The position numbers were made by a program, and so were the translations under genes. DNA of 64,000 nucleotides from an uncultured Bacteroides sp. (GTDB lineage Bacteria > Bacteroidota > Bacteroidia > Bacteroidales > Bacteroidaceae). The notes under the pieces are model-generated. The model was not told the DNA's origin. It did not search any database and was given only the letters and a program-made list of their open reading frames with translations. The stretch covers positions 1 to 64,000 of the forward strand of contig NZ_CALDPF010000039.1 in NCBI RefSeq assembly GCF_937912035.1, read 5' to 3'. Positions within the stretch are counted from its first letter, which is position 1. Every line of letters begins with the position of its first letter. This document shows positions 1 through 8,830 of this stretch, piece after piece.

Positions 1-57
1 TAGCTCGTTGGGCTCATAACCCAAAGGTCGTCTGTTCGAGTCAGGCCTCCGCAACCA
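1..57 (+). tRNA. tRNA-Met (CAT), 5' end cut by window edge
   Basis: Only the 3' part is present. The anticodon stem 8-12/20-24 closes a 7-base loop with anticodon CAT at 15-17. The T arm (30-34/42-46, loop TTCGAGT), the 3' acceptor strand 47-53, discriminator A54 and an encoded CCA (55-57) are all visible. The missing D arm and 5' acceptor strand lie before base 1. Whether it is elongator, initiator or the Ile2 (lysidine) type cannot be decided from this fragment. Confidence 0.9.
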
Positions 58-358
58 ATAATTTTGAGAAGTCTAAAAGACTTCTCTTTTTTGTTTCATG
101 CATTTTGTTCACCATAAATATATAATTTAGAATCAGCTTTATAGAAGTATTGAAAGAACTATGGTGTTCAATTTAAAATGACACCGCATTCGAATTAAAA
201 TGACACCACATTTTAAATCAAACGTGACGTTTTTTATTCTGGATTTAAAACGGTATGAAGTGTACTGAATTTATGTGCGATAACTATCAATCCAAAGATA
301 ATAAATATAAAATTAAAAAGCATCAATAATCATCAGATTATCAATGCTTTATTCTCGG
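58..358. other. Intergenic stretch between two tRNAs, with a short direct repeat
   Basis: About 300 bases without a gene. Besides the terminator, it holds two copies of TTAAAATGACACC at 173-185 and 195-207, 22 bases apart. A GGTGT at about 163-167 could pair with either copy's ACACC. This could be a decayed insertion-sequence end, but no transposase remnant is readable. Nothing else is seen. Confidence 0.5.
66..92 (+). terminator. Rho-independent terminator after tRNA-Met
   Basis: A perfect 9-bp stem (66-74 with 78-86) has a 3-base AAA loop and is followed at once by six T (87-92). It sits 9 bases after the tRNA CCA end, so it ends the tRNA transcript. Confidence 0.85.
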
Positions 359-433
359 TCGGGATGACTGGATTCGAACCAGCGACCACGCGCCCCCCAG
401 ACGCGTACTCTAACCGGGCTGAGCTACATCCCG
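359..433 (-). tRNA. tRNA-Pro (GGG)
   Basis: Read on the minus strand, the acceptor CGGGATG (433-427) pairs with 360-366, with discriminator A at 359. The anticodon stem closes the loop CTGGGGG with anticodon GGG, and the T loop is TTCGAAT. CCA is not encoded (the next bases read CCG), which is common for tRNAs in this phylum. Length is 75 bases. Confidence 0.93.
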
Positions 434-524
434 AATTGCGGATGCAAAATTAGTGCTTTTTTTATAATAAGCAAATTATTTCATTCTTTTTGCATGTCGC
501 ACAATACCCAAGTAAATACTGATT

Positions 525-1589
525 TCAACCCATGGTTTCACTATAGAAGTCAAGACTTTCGAATATGTCTTCTTTTGAAACAGTCTGGTTTATTTTAATT
601 TCACCGATATTGCTTAATAAAGTAAAGTTTATAGAACCGGAGGATTCGTTTTTCTTGTCATGAGTCATGAATTCATACAATGTGTCATAGTCCTTGCAGG
701 AGAAGTTAAGCTTTCCGTAGTGTTCTTTAATAAAAGTAACAGTCTGTCTAAGCTTTTCTTTTGGAAAGTTAAGCTTAACATGAGAAAGATAAAGTTCGCA
801 AACCAATCCCCAGGCAACGGCATAGCCATGCAGTACTGGATGCTCAGTTTTTAGAGCGAAACTTTCAAATGCGTGACCTATCGTATGACCTAAATTCAGA
901 GCTTTTCTTATTCCCTTTTCGTTGGGGTCTTGTTCTACAATATTTTCTTTTATTTCTACTGATTTTCCTATCAGTTCTTGTAGTGATTTATAGTCAATAT
1001 CTTTGTCGAAGTCAAATTTAATCAGTTCTTTCCAGTTGTCTTCAGTACTTATTAATCCGTGTTTCAACATTTCCGCATATCCGGATATTATGTTTTCGTA
1101 ATCTGAAGTTTTTAGAAATACACTGTCAATTATTACTTCTGATGCGGGAGCAAATGCGCCAATTTCGTTTTTAAGACCGTTGAAATTTATACCTGTTTTT
1201 CCTCCCACAGCGGCATCTACCATAGACAGTAACGTAGTTGGTATATTTATAAATTGAATTCCTCTTTTGAATGTTGCAGCTGCAAAACCTCCAAGGTCGG
1301 TAACCATACCTCCTCCAAGATTGATTATCAATGAATGACGTGTAGCGCCACCGTTGCTCAACTTCAACCATACGTATGCCAGAGTCTCTAATGTCTTGTT
1401 TACGTCTTCTACTCCTATTGTTATATGTGTTGCATTTTTTACCTGATCAATCTCCTGTATTACAGGTAAGCATTGACAAAAAGTATGATTGTCTGTCAGA
1501 ATGAACAATTTGTCATACTTATGTGATAAAATAGCCTCTTCAAGGTCATTTTTCAGGTTATTGCAGATTATTATTTTCTGTTTGCTCAT
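525..1589 (-). CDS. aroB: 3-dehydroquinate synthase
   Basis: Second step of the shikimate pathway: converts DAHP to 3-dehydroquinate using NAD+ and a divalent metal, in the cytoplasm. The 354-aa length is normal for AroB. The NAD-binding glycine run GGGMVTDLGGF and the family signature IPTTLLSMVDAAVGGKTG (about residues 117-134) are intact. So are the downstream GYAEMLKHG segment and the histidine segment LNLGHTIGHAFE, which supply metal ligands. The gene stands alone on this strand. A TACTTTTG box at 1609-1616 (minus strand) lies 20 bases upstream of the start and resembles a Bacteroides -7 element, but no clear -33 box was found. Confidence 0.96.
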   Translation of the reverse strand: MSKQKIIICNNLKNDLEEAILSHKYDKLFILTDNHTFCQCLPVIQEIDQVKNATHITIGVEDVNKTLETLAYVWLKLSNGGATRHSLIINLGGGMVTDLGGFAAATFKRGIQFINIPTTLLSMVDAAVGGKTGINFNGLKNEIGAFAPASEVIIDSVFLKTSDYENIISGYAEMLKHGLISTEDNWKELIKFDFDKDIDYKSLQELIGKSVEIKENIVEQDPNEKGIRKALNLGHTIGHAFESFALKTEHPVLHGYAVAWGLVCELYLSHVKLNFPKEKLRQTVTFIKEHYGKLNFSCKDYDTLYEFMTHDKKNESSGSINFTLLSNIGEIKINQTVSKEDIFESLDFYSETMG

Positions 1590-1699
1590 AATTGAATTAT
1601 TTTAAAGGCAAAAGTAGAAAAAAAGTTAGAAAAATACATATTTGCATTTACAAATAATTAATTTTGTAATTCGATTTTTAAACTAAATGATATATAATT

Positions 1700-2113
1700 A
1701 TGAAAGGAATATTTCCGGTATTTTTTCGTATCTTGGGATATGTGCTTCTTCTGATGTCTGTATTTGTTCCTATGCTTATGTATATGTTCGGCATGGTACA
1801 GACTGATGCCAGCTTTGTATACGTCAAACTTGGAGCAAAGTCGGTTATTTGGATATCTTTGTTTTTCATCTTTTTGGCCAAAACAAAAGATGAGGATAGT
1901 GTCACATCTTCACTAAGAAATAAGGCTATGAGTTTTGCATTATTTATTTGGGGAATATATTATTTGGCTATTCTGGCATTCTCTGCAATAGAGTTGGATT
2001 ATCAGCGTGCAGATAATTCAATAGGAATATATTATATGGTAATGAATGTTATCTGTTTTGAATTTCTGCAACAAAAACGTAAAATTGAGAGTAGATTTAA
2101 TAGAAAAAGCTAA
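1700..2113 (+). CDS. Small multi-pass membrane protein of unknown function
   Basis: 137 aa, with about four hydrophobic helices near residues 8-32, 45-60, 75-97 and 105-122, and a basic C-terminal tail, so an inner-membrane protein is likely. I do not recognise a characterised family. A possible -7 box TAATTTTG at 1659-1666 precedes it. It is divergent from aroB and lies 94 bases before a large outer-membrane protein gene on the same strand, so they may be co-transcribed. No function is proposed. Confidence 0.75.
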   Translation: MKGIFPVFFRILGYVLLLMSVFVPMLMYMFGMVQTDASFVYVKLGAKSVIWISLFFIFLAKTKDEDSVTSSLRNKAMSFALFIWGIYYLAILAFSAIELDYQRADNSIGIYYMVMNVICFEFLQQKRKIESRFNRKS

Positions 2114-2207
2114 AAAAACGTTATTGGTTTAAACCTTTTGCCCATCTATTTATCAAATGCGTATTGAAAATAAATTATTTAATATGGAATGATATAGTTT
2201 TGGGACT

Positions 2208-5087
2208 ATGAAAATTAGGGTTTTGTGTTTTTTGATAGGAGTTTTAACTCCTTTGCTAATCTTCTCACAGGGAAGAACTTCTAGAGGAACCATATCTGGT
2301 GTAGTGGTTGATGCCGATGACAAGATGCCTGTTATGCAGGCTACAGTGCAAGTACTTTCGCCAAAGGACAGTACGATGATAACCGGTAACATTACCGATA
2401 TGGACGGAAAATTTTCTTTGAATACCAAGTTGGGTAAGTATTTGCTTAAAGTTTCGTTTGTCGGGTATAAGCCTGTGTATAAGAATGTGGAAATATCCAG
2501 ACAGAAACCACGACTTGCTGTTGGTAACATAGAATTATCATCAGATGCTATTATGTTGGAAGGTACTGTTATTGTAGCGCAAGCTCCTGAGGTTACTGCA
2601 GTAGCAGATACTCTTGTGTATAATTCTTCTGCTTACAGAGTGCCGGAAGGGTCTGCATTGGAAGAGCTTGTAAAGAAGCTTCCGGGGGCAGAAATAGACG
2701 ATGATGGTAAAATAACAATCAATGGTAAAGAAATTAAAAAGATTATGGTTGATGGAAAAGAATTCTTTGCCGATGATCCAAATATCGCTTTAAAAAATCT
2801 TCCCGTTAACATAATAGATAAAGTGCGTGCATACGACAAGCAGTCTGATATGGCTAAGGCTACAGGTATACAGGATGGTGAAGAAGAAACAGTACTTGAC
2901 CTTACTGTAAAACCTGGTATGAATAAAGGTTGGTTCGGTAATGCAGATGTCGCAGGTGGTACTCAAGATAGATATAGTGCTAAAGTCTTGTTGAACCGTT
3001 TTTATGGAGGCAATCAGTTTACAGTCATAGGATCATCCAATAATGTCAACGACAATGGTTTCCCCGGTGGAGGCGGAGGAGGCGGTTGGAGACGTCAGAA
3101 TGGTTTGAATACTATACACATGGGAGGTTTAAACTTCGCTACTGAGACAAAGAAATGGAGGAACAACGGTAGTGTGAATTTTAATCTGAAAAACTCAGAT
3201 ATTCGCAGTAAACAGGCATCTGAAACATTCGTTTCCAGCAATACCAGTTCTTTTACTAATGCCATGAATCTTCAAAACAACAAGAATTTGAATCTTACGG
3301 CAGATTTCAGAATAGAATGGAATCCTGATTCTATGACTATGGTACTTTTCCGTCCTAGATTCCAATTGGGAGACACGGATAATGGAACAGATTCCAAAAC
3401 TTATACTTTTAGTGAGGATCCGGAATATTCTACAGATGAACTTATGGGCGCAAATAATTTGACAGAGCTTGTGCCTGAAGAGAATATTATCAATACGATA
3501 ATAAGGAACAGTCTGTCACGTTCAAATTCTCTCACTCACGGTGCTTCATTGATGTATAACAGACGATTGGGTAAAGCTGGTAGAAATATAACTTTCAGGG
3601 GAAGTTATAACTTTACAAATAGTGAATCCGAACAGTTTTCTACTTCTGAAACTAATTATTATCAGAAACCTATAGAAGAACAGCTGGAGATATTGAATCG
3701 ATATATAACTACTCCTACAAAGAGTTATGAATATAGTGCACGTATTTCATACAGTGAGCCTATACGTAAAAACATGTTTTTGCAGTTCAGCTATAATTTC
3801 CAGTATAAGAGAAACCAATCAGACAATTCAACTTTTGACATGCCGAATGATTGGACTGTTTCTCAGGGATTGGCAGGTGATATTAATGGAATATACAACA
3901 GTAATTTGAGTAAAAGTGCCGCCTACGATTATTATAATCACCAGGTTGACTTGTCTTACAGATGGATTACCGAAAAATCTCAATTCAATTTAGGAATGTC
4001 GTTGCAGCCACAACATACAGAGCTTGACTATAAGAAAGGCGAGTTGGATACTGTAAGTGTACGTAATGTGTTTAATTTTACCCCGACTTTGGATTTCAGA
4101 TATAAATTTTCCAAGACAAGTCAGTTGAGAATTGATTATAGAGGACGTAGTTCCCAACCTAGCATGACTGACCTTCTACCTATTGAAGATAATACTGACC
4201 CTCTTAATGTTAAACAAGGTAATCCTAATTTGAAACCATCCTTTACAAATACTTTGAGAGTAAATTACAATACATTTAATGTTAATACTCAAAGAGGATG
4301 CATGGCTTTCTTTACATATAATAATACGTTGAACAGTATAAGCAACCGCCGCACTTATAATGAGCAAACCGGTGGATATACTACAAGACCTGAGAACATA
4401 AACGGTAATTGGAATATTTTCGGAATGGTTGGTGGAAATATTGCTTTGAAGAACAAGAAGTATACCATTAATACGTTCACTACTACAAGATATAGTAATA
4501 TGGTCAGCTATATAAGCAGTAAGCAAGTTACAACAGATTCCGATAAGAATATTACCAAACAGCTTAATTTGGGAGAAAGACTTAGAGGTACTTACAGATC
4601 TGAATGGTGGGAAATTTCATTGAATGGTTCGATTAATTATATGCACTCAAGAAACAGTTATCAGACGTCAAGTAATTTGGATACTTATCAGTTCTCGTAC
4701 GGTGCCAGTACGAATATCAATTTACCATGGAATATGTCGATATCTACAGATTTGTCGCAGAATTCAAGACGTGGATATGCTGATGAGTCTATGAACCGCG
4801 ATGAATTGTTGTGGAATGCTCAGATTTCCCAGAATTTCCTTAAGGGAAATGCTGCAACAATAAGTGTACAGTTTTATGACATTTTGAGAAACCAGAGTAA
4901 TATCAGTCGTGTAATATCAGCTGCAATGCGTTCCGATACAGAATATAATGCGATATATAGCTATTGTATGGTACATTTCATATATCGTCTTAATCTGTTT
5001 GGAGGAAAACAGGGAGGACGTCCTATGGGAGGTCCAGGATTTGGTCCTTCCGGACATGGCCCTGGGTTTGGTGGACATAGAAGATAA
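2208..5087 (+). CDS. Outer-membrane beta-barrel protein, TonB-receptor-like (OMP_b-brl_3 type)
   Basis: 959 aa. A signal peptide (residues 1-20) is followed by a carboxypeptidase-regulatory-like beta-sandwich (about 25-110, start TISGVVVDADDKMP). A plug-like domain comes next, with the segments LVKKLPGAEIDDDGKI and KIMVDGKEFF, then a long beta-barrel with alternating aromatic strands. A run of seven glycines lies in a predicted loop near residue 287. The C-terminus is odd: instead of ending in an aromatic barrel strand it carries a Gly/Pro/His-rich tail of about 25 residues (about 5010-5084). Clearly paralogous to the protein at 27173-30001. Members of this family are TonB-receptor-like, but the substrate is unknown. 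No SusD partner is adjacent. Confidence 0.88.
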   Translation: MKIRVLCFLIGVLTPLLIFSQGRTSRGTISGVVVDADDKMPVMQATVQVLSPKDSTMITGNITDMDGKFSLNTKLGKYLLKVSFVGYKPVYKNVEISRQKPRLAVGNIELSSDAIMLEGTVIVAQAPEVTAVADTLVYNSSAYRVPEGSALEELVKKLPGAEIDDDGKITINGKEIKKIMVDGKEFFADDPNIALKNLPVNIIDKVRAYDKQSDMAKATGIQDGEEETVLDLTVKPGMNKGWFGNADVAGGTQDRYSAKVLLNRFYGGNQFTVIGSSNNVNDNGFPGGGGGGGWRRQNGLNTIHMGGLNFATETKKWRNNGSVNFNLKNSDIRSKQASETFVSSNTSSFTNAMNLQNNKNLNLTADFRIEWNPDSMTMVLFRPRFQLGDTDNGTDSKTYTFSEDPEYSTDELMGANNLTELVPEENIINTIIRNSLSRSNSLTHGASLMYNRRLGKAGRNITFRGSYNFTNSESEQFSTSETNYYQKPIEEQLEILNRYITTPTKSYEYSARISYSEPIRKNMFLQFSYNFQYKRNQSDNSTFDMPNDWTVSQGLAGDINGIYNSNLSKSAAYDYYNHQVDLSYRWITEKSQFNLGMSLQPQHTELDYKKGELDTVSVRNVFNFTPTLDFRYKFSKTSQLRIDYRGRSSQPSMTDLLPIEDNTDPLNVKQGNPNLKPSFTNTLRVNYNTFNVNTQRGCMAFFTYNNTLNSISNRRTYNEQTGGYTTRPENINGNWNIFGMVGGNIALKNKKYTINTFTTTRYSNMVSYISSKQVTTDSDKNITKQLNLGERLRGTYRSEWWEISLNGSINYMHSRNSYQTSSNLDTYQFSYGASTNINLPWNMSISTDLSQNSRRGYADESMNRDELLWNAQISQNFLKGNAATISVQFYDILRNQSNISRVISAAMRSDTEYNAIYSYCMVHFIYRLNLFGGKQGGRPMGGPGFGPSGHGPGFGGHRR

Positions 5088-5110
5088 TAAAATCAGAATC
5101 TGGTATAATG

Positions 5111-5147
5111 ACTGCATAAATCTCTAATCGGTTTATGCAGTTTTTTG
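5111..5147 (+). terminator. Rho-independent terminator
   Basis: A perfect 10-bp stem (ACTGCATAAA 5111-5120 with 5132-5141) has an 11-base loop, and the T-rich run continues to 5146. It separates the barrel protein gene from cardiolipin synthase. Confidence 0.85.
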
Positions 5148-5223
5148 TTATATAAACCCTCTGAATAGTATATTAATTGAAGAAAAAAACTTATTTTTGT
5201 TTTGTACCTGATTTTGTAATATT

Positions 5224-6669
5224 ATGAGTGATATATTCTTTACTCTTTTTTATTTTACGTACATGTTGGTTATCCTGTCAACAGTTGTTTTTGTTGTGCT
5301 TGACAATAGAAACCCTGTAAAGGCTATGGCATGGATACTTGTTCTTTTTTTTCTTCCATTAATAGGGTTGGTATTATATTTTTTTTTGGGACGCAGCAAC
5401 AGAAAAGAGCGTCTGATAAGCAGGAAAGGCTATTCAAGACTCATAAAGCGTCCTATGTCTGAGTATCAGATGCAGGAGTCACTAAATATTAATTCTGACA
5501 AAACAAGAATAATGTCATTTTTCAAGAAGGTAAATAATGCTTTGCCATTTGAAGGTAATAGTGTTGAAACTTTTACTGATGCCAATTCCATGTATCTTTC
5601 GCTACTGAAATCAATTTATACAGCCAAACATCATATTCATATAGAATTCTATATAATTGAGGATGATTCAGTGGGGCGTCTTTTTAGAGATGCCTTGATT
5701 GACAAATCCAGGCAGGGAGTAAAGATCAGGGTGCTTTATGATGATGTCGGGTGCTGGAAAGTAAGACATGAGTTTTTTGAGCAAATGCTTTGTGAAGGTA
5801 TCGAAGTACAGTCGTTCCTTAAAGTCAGATTTCCGGCATTTACTTCTAAGGTAAATTATAGAAATCATCGTAAGATTGTAGTTATTGATGGTAAAGTTGG
5901 CTATATAGGTGGAATGAATATAGCTTACAGATATTTGTATGGATTGTCATGGGGAATATGGAGAGATACACATGTCAGAATTGAAGGTAGGGCTGTATAC
6001 GGACTTCAGACAGCTTTCCTAACGGACTGGTTTGCCGTTGACAGATCGCTTATAACTTCTCCTGAATATTTTCCAAAAATGGATAACATCTGTAGTAATG
6101 AGACTGAGGCTTGTTACAGTGATTCCATAGCCCAGATTGTAACATCCGATCCTGTTGGTAAATGGCGGGATATAATGCAGGGCTATGTTATGGCAATCAG
6201 CAGTGCAAAGAACTATATATATATCCAGACACCATATTTTCTTCCTACAGAACCTGTATTATTGGCTTTACAGTCTGCAGCTCTAGCTGGAGTTGATGTC
6301 AGGATTATGATACCCAAACGTGGTGATTCATTGATTATACATAAAGGTACTATGTCATATATTGATGATATGTTGGAGGCTGGTGTGAAAGTATATCTGT
6401 ATAAAAAGGGATTTCTTCATTCCAAGTTAATGGTAAGCGACGATTATATTTCAACTGTTGGTTCCACTAATATGGACTTCAGGAGTTTTGAACATAATTT
6501 TGAAGCCAATGCCTTCTTTTATGATAATAAGACGGCATTGGCTTTAAAAGAAATTTTTAATAATGACGTAAAATCGTGTATGCTTTTGTCACAGAAAATA
6601 TGGGATTCACGTTCTGGCAAAAATAAACTTACAGAATCTGTCATTCGCTTGTTTTCACCTCTGTTGTAG
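5224..6669 (+). CDS. cls: Cardiolipin synthase (phospholipase D type)
   Basis: 481 aa. Makes cardiolipin from phosphatidylglycerol at the inner membrane. Two N-terminal transmembrane helices (about residues 5-26 and 36-56) precede two phospholipase D domains. The HKD motifs are HRKIVVIDGKVGYIGG near residue 214 and HSKLMVSDDYISTVGSTN near residue 398, both complete. Length matches bacterial Cls. The 3' end overlaps the convergent rsmD gene by 29 bases. A TATTTTTG box at 5192-5199 may be the -7 element, but its -33 partner is poor. Confidence 0.95.
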   Translation: MSDIFFTLFYFTYMLVILSTVVFVVLDNRNPVKAMAWILVLFFLPLIGLVLYFFLGRSNRKERLISRKGYSRLIKRPMSEYQMQESLNINSDKTRIMSFFKKVNNALPFEGNSVETFTDANSMYLSLLKSIYTAKHHIHIEFYIIEDDSVGRLFRDALIDKSRQGVKIRVLYDDVGCWKVRHEFFEQMLCEGIEVQSFLKVRFPAFTSKVNYRNHRKIVVIDGKVGYIGGMNIAYRYLYGLSWGIWRDTHVRIEGRAVYGLQTAFLTDWFAVDRSLITSPEYFPKMDNICSNETEACYSDSIAQIVTSDPVGKWRDIMQGYVMAISSAKNYIYIQTPYFLPTEPVLLALQSAALAGVDVRIMIPKRGDSLIIHKGTMSYIDDMLEAGVKVYLYKKGFLHSKLMVSDDYISTVGSTNMDFRSFEHNFEANAFFYDNKTALALKEIFNNDVKSCMLLSQKIWDSRSGKNKLTESVIRLFSPLL

Positions 6670-7225
6670 ATATTTCTGAATTAATTTCTTTATACCCGAA
6701 AAATGAGAAGTTTACGCTTCCATAATATCTATGCTCAATAAAATGTGGATGTGATGTGAAACTGAGGTCTTTCCCGTGTTCAAGGACAAAAAGTCCATCC
6801 TCTTTGAGCAATCCATATTTGAATATAAGATCCGGAATATCAGGAAGCTTTTCAAGTGCGTATGGAGGATCTGCAAAGATAAAATCGAATTTATCATTAC
6901 ATTTTTCAATATATTTGAATACATCTCCTCGTAGAACGAAACATTTGTCTGTTTTTACCTCTTTCATAATTTTGTTTATGAAAGCAAAGTGCTGAGGATC
7001 TTTTTCTACTGATATAACCTTGTCGCATCCTCTTGAAATCAATTCTATACTTATACTTCCTGTTCCAGCAAAAAGATCCAGTGCTGAGACTCCATCTTCG
7101 AAGTCTATATAATTGTTCAATACATTGAACAGGTTTTCTTTGGCAAAGTCTGTAGTAGGTCTTGCCTTGAATGTGTGTGGAACATCAAATCTTCTTCTCT
7201 TATAAATACCGCTAATTACTCGCAT
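6641..7225 (-). CDS. rsmD: 16S rRNA (guanine-966 N2)-methyltransferase RsmD
   Basis: 194 aa, normal for RsmD. Methylates G966 of 16S rRNA in the assembled small subunit. The SAM-binding motif LDLFAGTGSISIE is near residue 50 and the catalytic motif FADPPY near residue 122. The N-terminal MRVISGIYKRRR is typical of the family. It is the last gene of a three-gene minus-strand operon: its start overlaps the end of the DUF3822 gene by 10 bases, which suggests translational coupling. Its 3' end overlaps cls on the other strand by 29 bases. Confidence 0.95.
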   Translation of the reverse strand: MRVISGIYKRRRFDVPHTFKARPTTDFAKENLFNVLNNYIDFEDGVSALDLFAGTGSISIELISRGCDKVISVEKDPQHFAFINKIMKEVKTDKCFVLRGDVFKYIEKCNDKFDFIFADPPYALEKLPDIPDLIFKYGLLKEDGLFVLEHGKDLSFTSHPHFIEHRYYGSVNFSFFGYKEINSEISTTEVKTSE

Positions 7226-8034
7226 AATATTAATGATTGTACATCAAACGGAATATTTTCTATTTTCGAGATTTCTGAATTGTTGAATTCCGCTTGTGGG
7301 TTAATACTATAAACGTGACTAATATACTTCTTCAATTCTGGTATAATAATATTCTTTAATTCCTTAATTCCAGTGATATGTAATTCGTCTCTATTCTGAT
7401 CGAATCCCGTCTTTTGCCAGATATTAAGAATAAAGTAGTTTATGTCGTTAGGTGAAACTGATTGGTAAGTATTGGCAAGCATTAGTCTTCCATTGTCCAT
7501 TGCTATAACGTCAATGTTCTCATTGTTAATGTTCAAGTATAGTTTTTTGCAATTTCCCAACCTACTTCTTATTGTCAGAAATTCTATTTGTGGACTTATA
7601 GATGAAAAGAATCTTGCATTGGGAAAATGTTCTGAAAGAAATACATGAGTCAGTTTGTCTAGTGAAAAAATTACAACCGAATTGCTGTTACTAAGTACAT
7701 TGCACAATACTATCTCATTCCTTTTTTCTCTTACATTGTGATAAAATACTTGTTCCATAGATTCATCTTCAAAAAAGTCCAAAGGAACTATTGTATATCT
7801 TTTAGAGTGAATGAGAATATTTGTTTGCTTGAATTTATATTTAAGTTCATCTGTTGCAGAAAGAAATGATTTCACATTAGCGGCCATAGAACGTTGTGTA
7901 TTGACAGGGTATGTACGGCTGTAGAAATCACTTCCTATAATCGGGCTATAGATAGAAAAAGAAAATCCATCCGTACTAAGACGGATGGATAATATATATT
8001 GTTCCGATTTATTAAAATCTAAATCTTTTGTCAT
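7216..8034 (-). CDS. DUF3822 family protein
   Basis: 272 aa, soluble, with no signal peptide. It resembles the DUF3822 family, found next to rsmD in Bacteroidetes, which has an ASKHA/FtsA-like look: an N-terminal 'LSIRLSTDGFSFSIYS' strand pair and an internal 'LYLNINNENIDVIAMDNG' block. The function is not established. Position between an exported protein gene (15 bases away) and rsmD (10-base overlap) marks it as part of one transcript. Confidence 0.85.
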   Translation of the reverse strand: MTKDLDFNKSEQYILSIRLSTDGFSFSIYSPIIGSDFYSRTYPVNTQRSMAANVKSFLSATDELKYKFKQTNILIHSKRYTIVPLDFFEDESMEQVFYHNVREKRNEIVLCNVLSNSNSVVIFSLDKLTHVFLSEHFPNARFFSSISPQIEFLTIRSRLGNCKKLYLNINNENIDVIAMDNGRLMLANTYQSVSPNDINYFILNIWQKTGFDQNRDELHITGIKELKNIIIPELKKYISHVYSINPQAEFNNSEISKIENIPFDVQSLILCE

Positions 8035-8049
8035 TTATAATGATATTGG

Positions 8050-8736
8050 TTATTCCCAGTTTCCTGCATTATTGTTTGGCTGTTCAATATCACCAACTCT
8101 CAAACCGCAGTATTTGCCAAGCTTAGACTGCATGTCTTTCAAGTTTGCCAATTCCTGTCTGTTAATACCTTCCAAATATACGTCGTATGCAACCTGTGCC
8201 TGGAACAAATTAAGAGGAGCACCTGATTTCATAGTATCTTTACGTACTGCCATTTCGAATTTAGCTCCATTACCGTAAGGAACGTAGCAAAGAGAATCTG
8301 GATTGAATCCTTTTGTAAAGATAGTATCAAGTACTGCTACCCACATTGTATCACGACGGAAGTTTTGTAATCCTTCTTTTTCTACTTCTTTATAGTTACC
8401 TGTTTTTTTAGCCTTGTTAATGATAGCCATTGCTTTCTTTTCAGTCATACCGGCCTCAAGCTGAGCATCTGTCAAAGATCCTACTTTAAGGATGAATGGA
8501 AGTTTTGCAGTTTTTACGAAGTCAATCAAAGTGTCAAAGTCTGCTGTATAAGCACCCTGATGCATACCACGATATTCCTGCTGTGCCTTACGGATGTCGA
8601 TAAGACGGGCGATGATTGCTTTCTCTCTTAAATCTCTTTCTTTGTCAAAATTGATTGGACCCATAACACTGCCATAGCAGATGTAAACCAGACCTACTAC
8701 GCAGGCTGCTAAAACAAGATTAATAACTGTTTTCAT
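8050..8736 (-). CDS. Conserved exported or membrane-anchored protein of unknown function
   Basis: 228 aa. One N-terminal hydrophobic helix (residues 4-24) is probably an uncleaved anchor, since no clear cleavage site or lipobox is seen. A mixed alpha/beta soluble part follows. The layout of an N-terminal helix followed by RLIDIRKAQQEYRGMHQGAY recalls pseudopilin-like proteins, in which a helix runs straight into a 'YRxxxGxY' start of the globular domain, but this is only a resemblance. It is the first gene of the rsmD operon. The role is unknown. Confidence 0.8.
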   Translation of the reverse strand: MKTVINLVLAACVVGLVYICYGSVMGPINFDKERDLREKAIIARLIDIRKAQQEYRGMHQGAYTADFDTLIDFVKTAKLPFILKVGSLTDAQLEAGMTEKKAMAIINKAKKTGNYKEVEKEGLQNFRRDTMWVAVLDTIFTKGFNPDSLCYVPYGNGAKFEMAVRKDTMKSGAPLNLFQAQVAYDVYLEGINRQELANLKDMQSKLGKYCGLRVGDIEQPNNNAGNWE

Positions 8737-8770
8737 GATAATATTATTTTTTTAGTTTATATTCGTAGCG

Positions 8771-8797
8771 CAAAAATAAAATAAATAACTTGAACAA
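8771..8797 (-). promoter_or_regulatory. Possible promoter of the rsmD operon
   Basis: On the minus strand, TTG (8797-8795), a 16-base gap and TATTTTTG (8778-8771) match the Bacteroides -33/-7 pattern. The gap is shorter than in the better promoters of this window (17-20), so confidence is low. Confidence 0.35.
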
Positions 8798-8830
8798 CGT
8801 AAATATTACTCAATCTTTTTATCTACTTTT

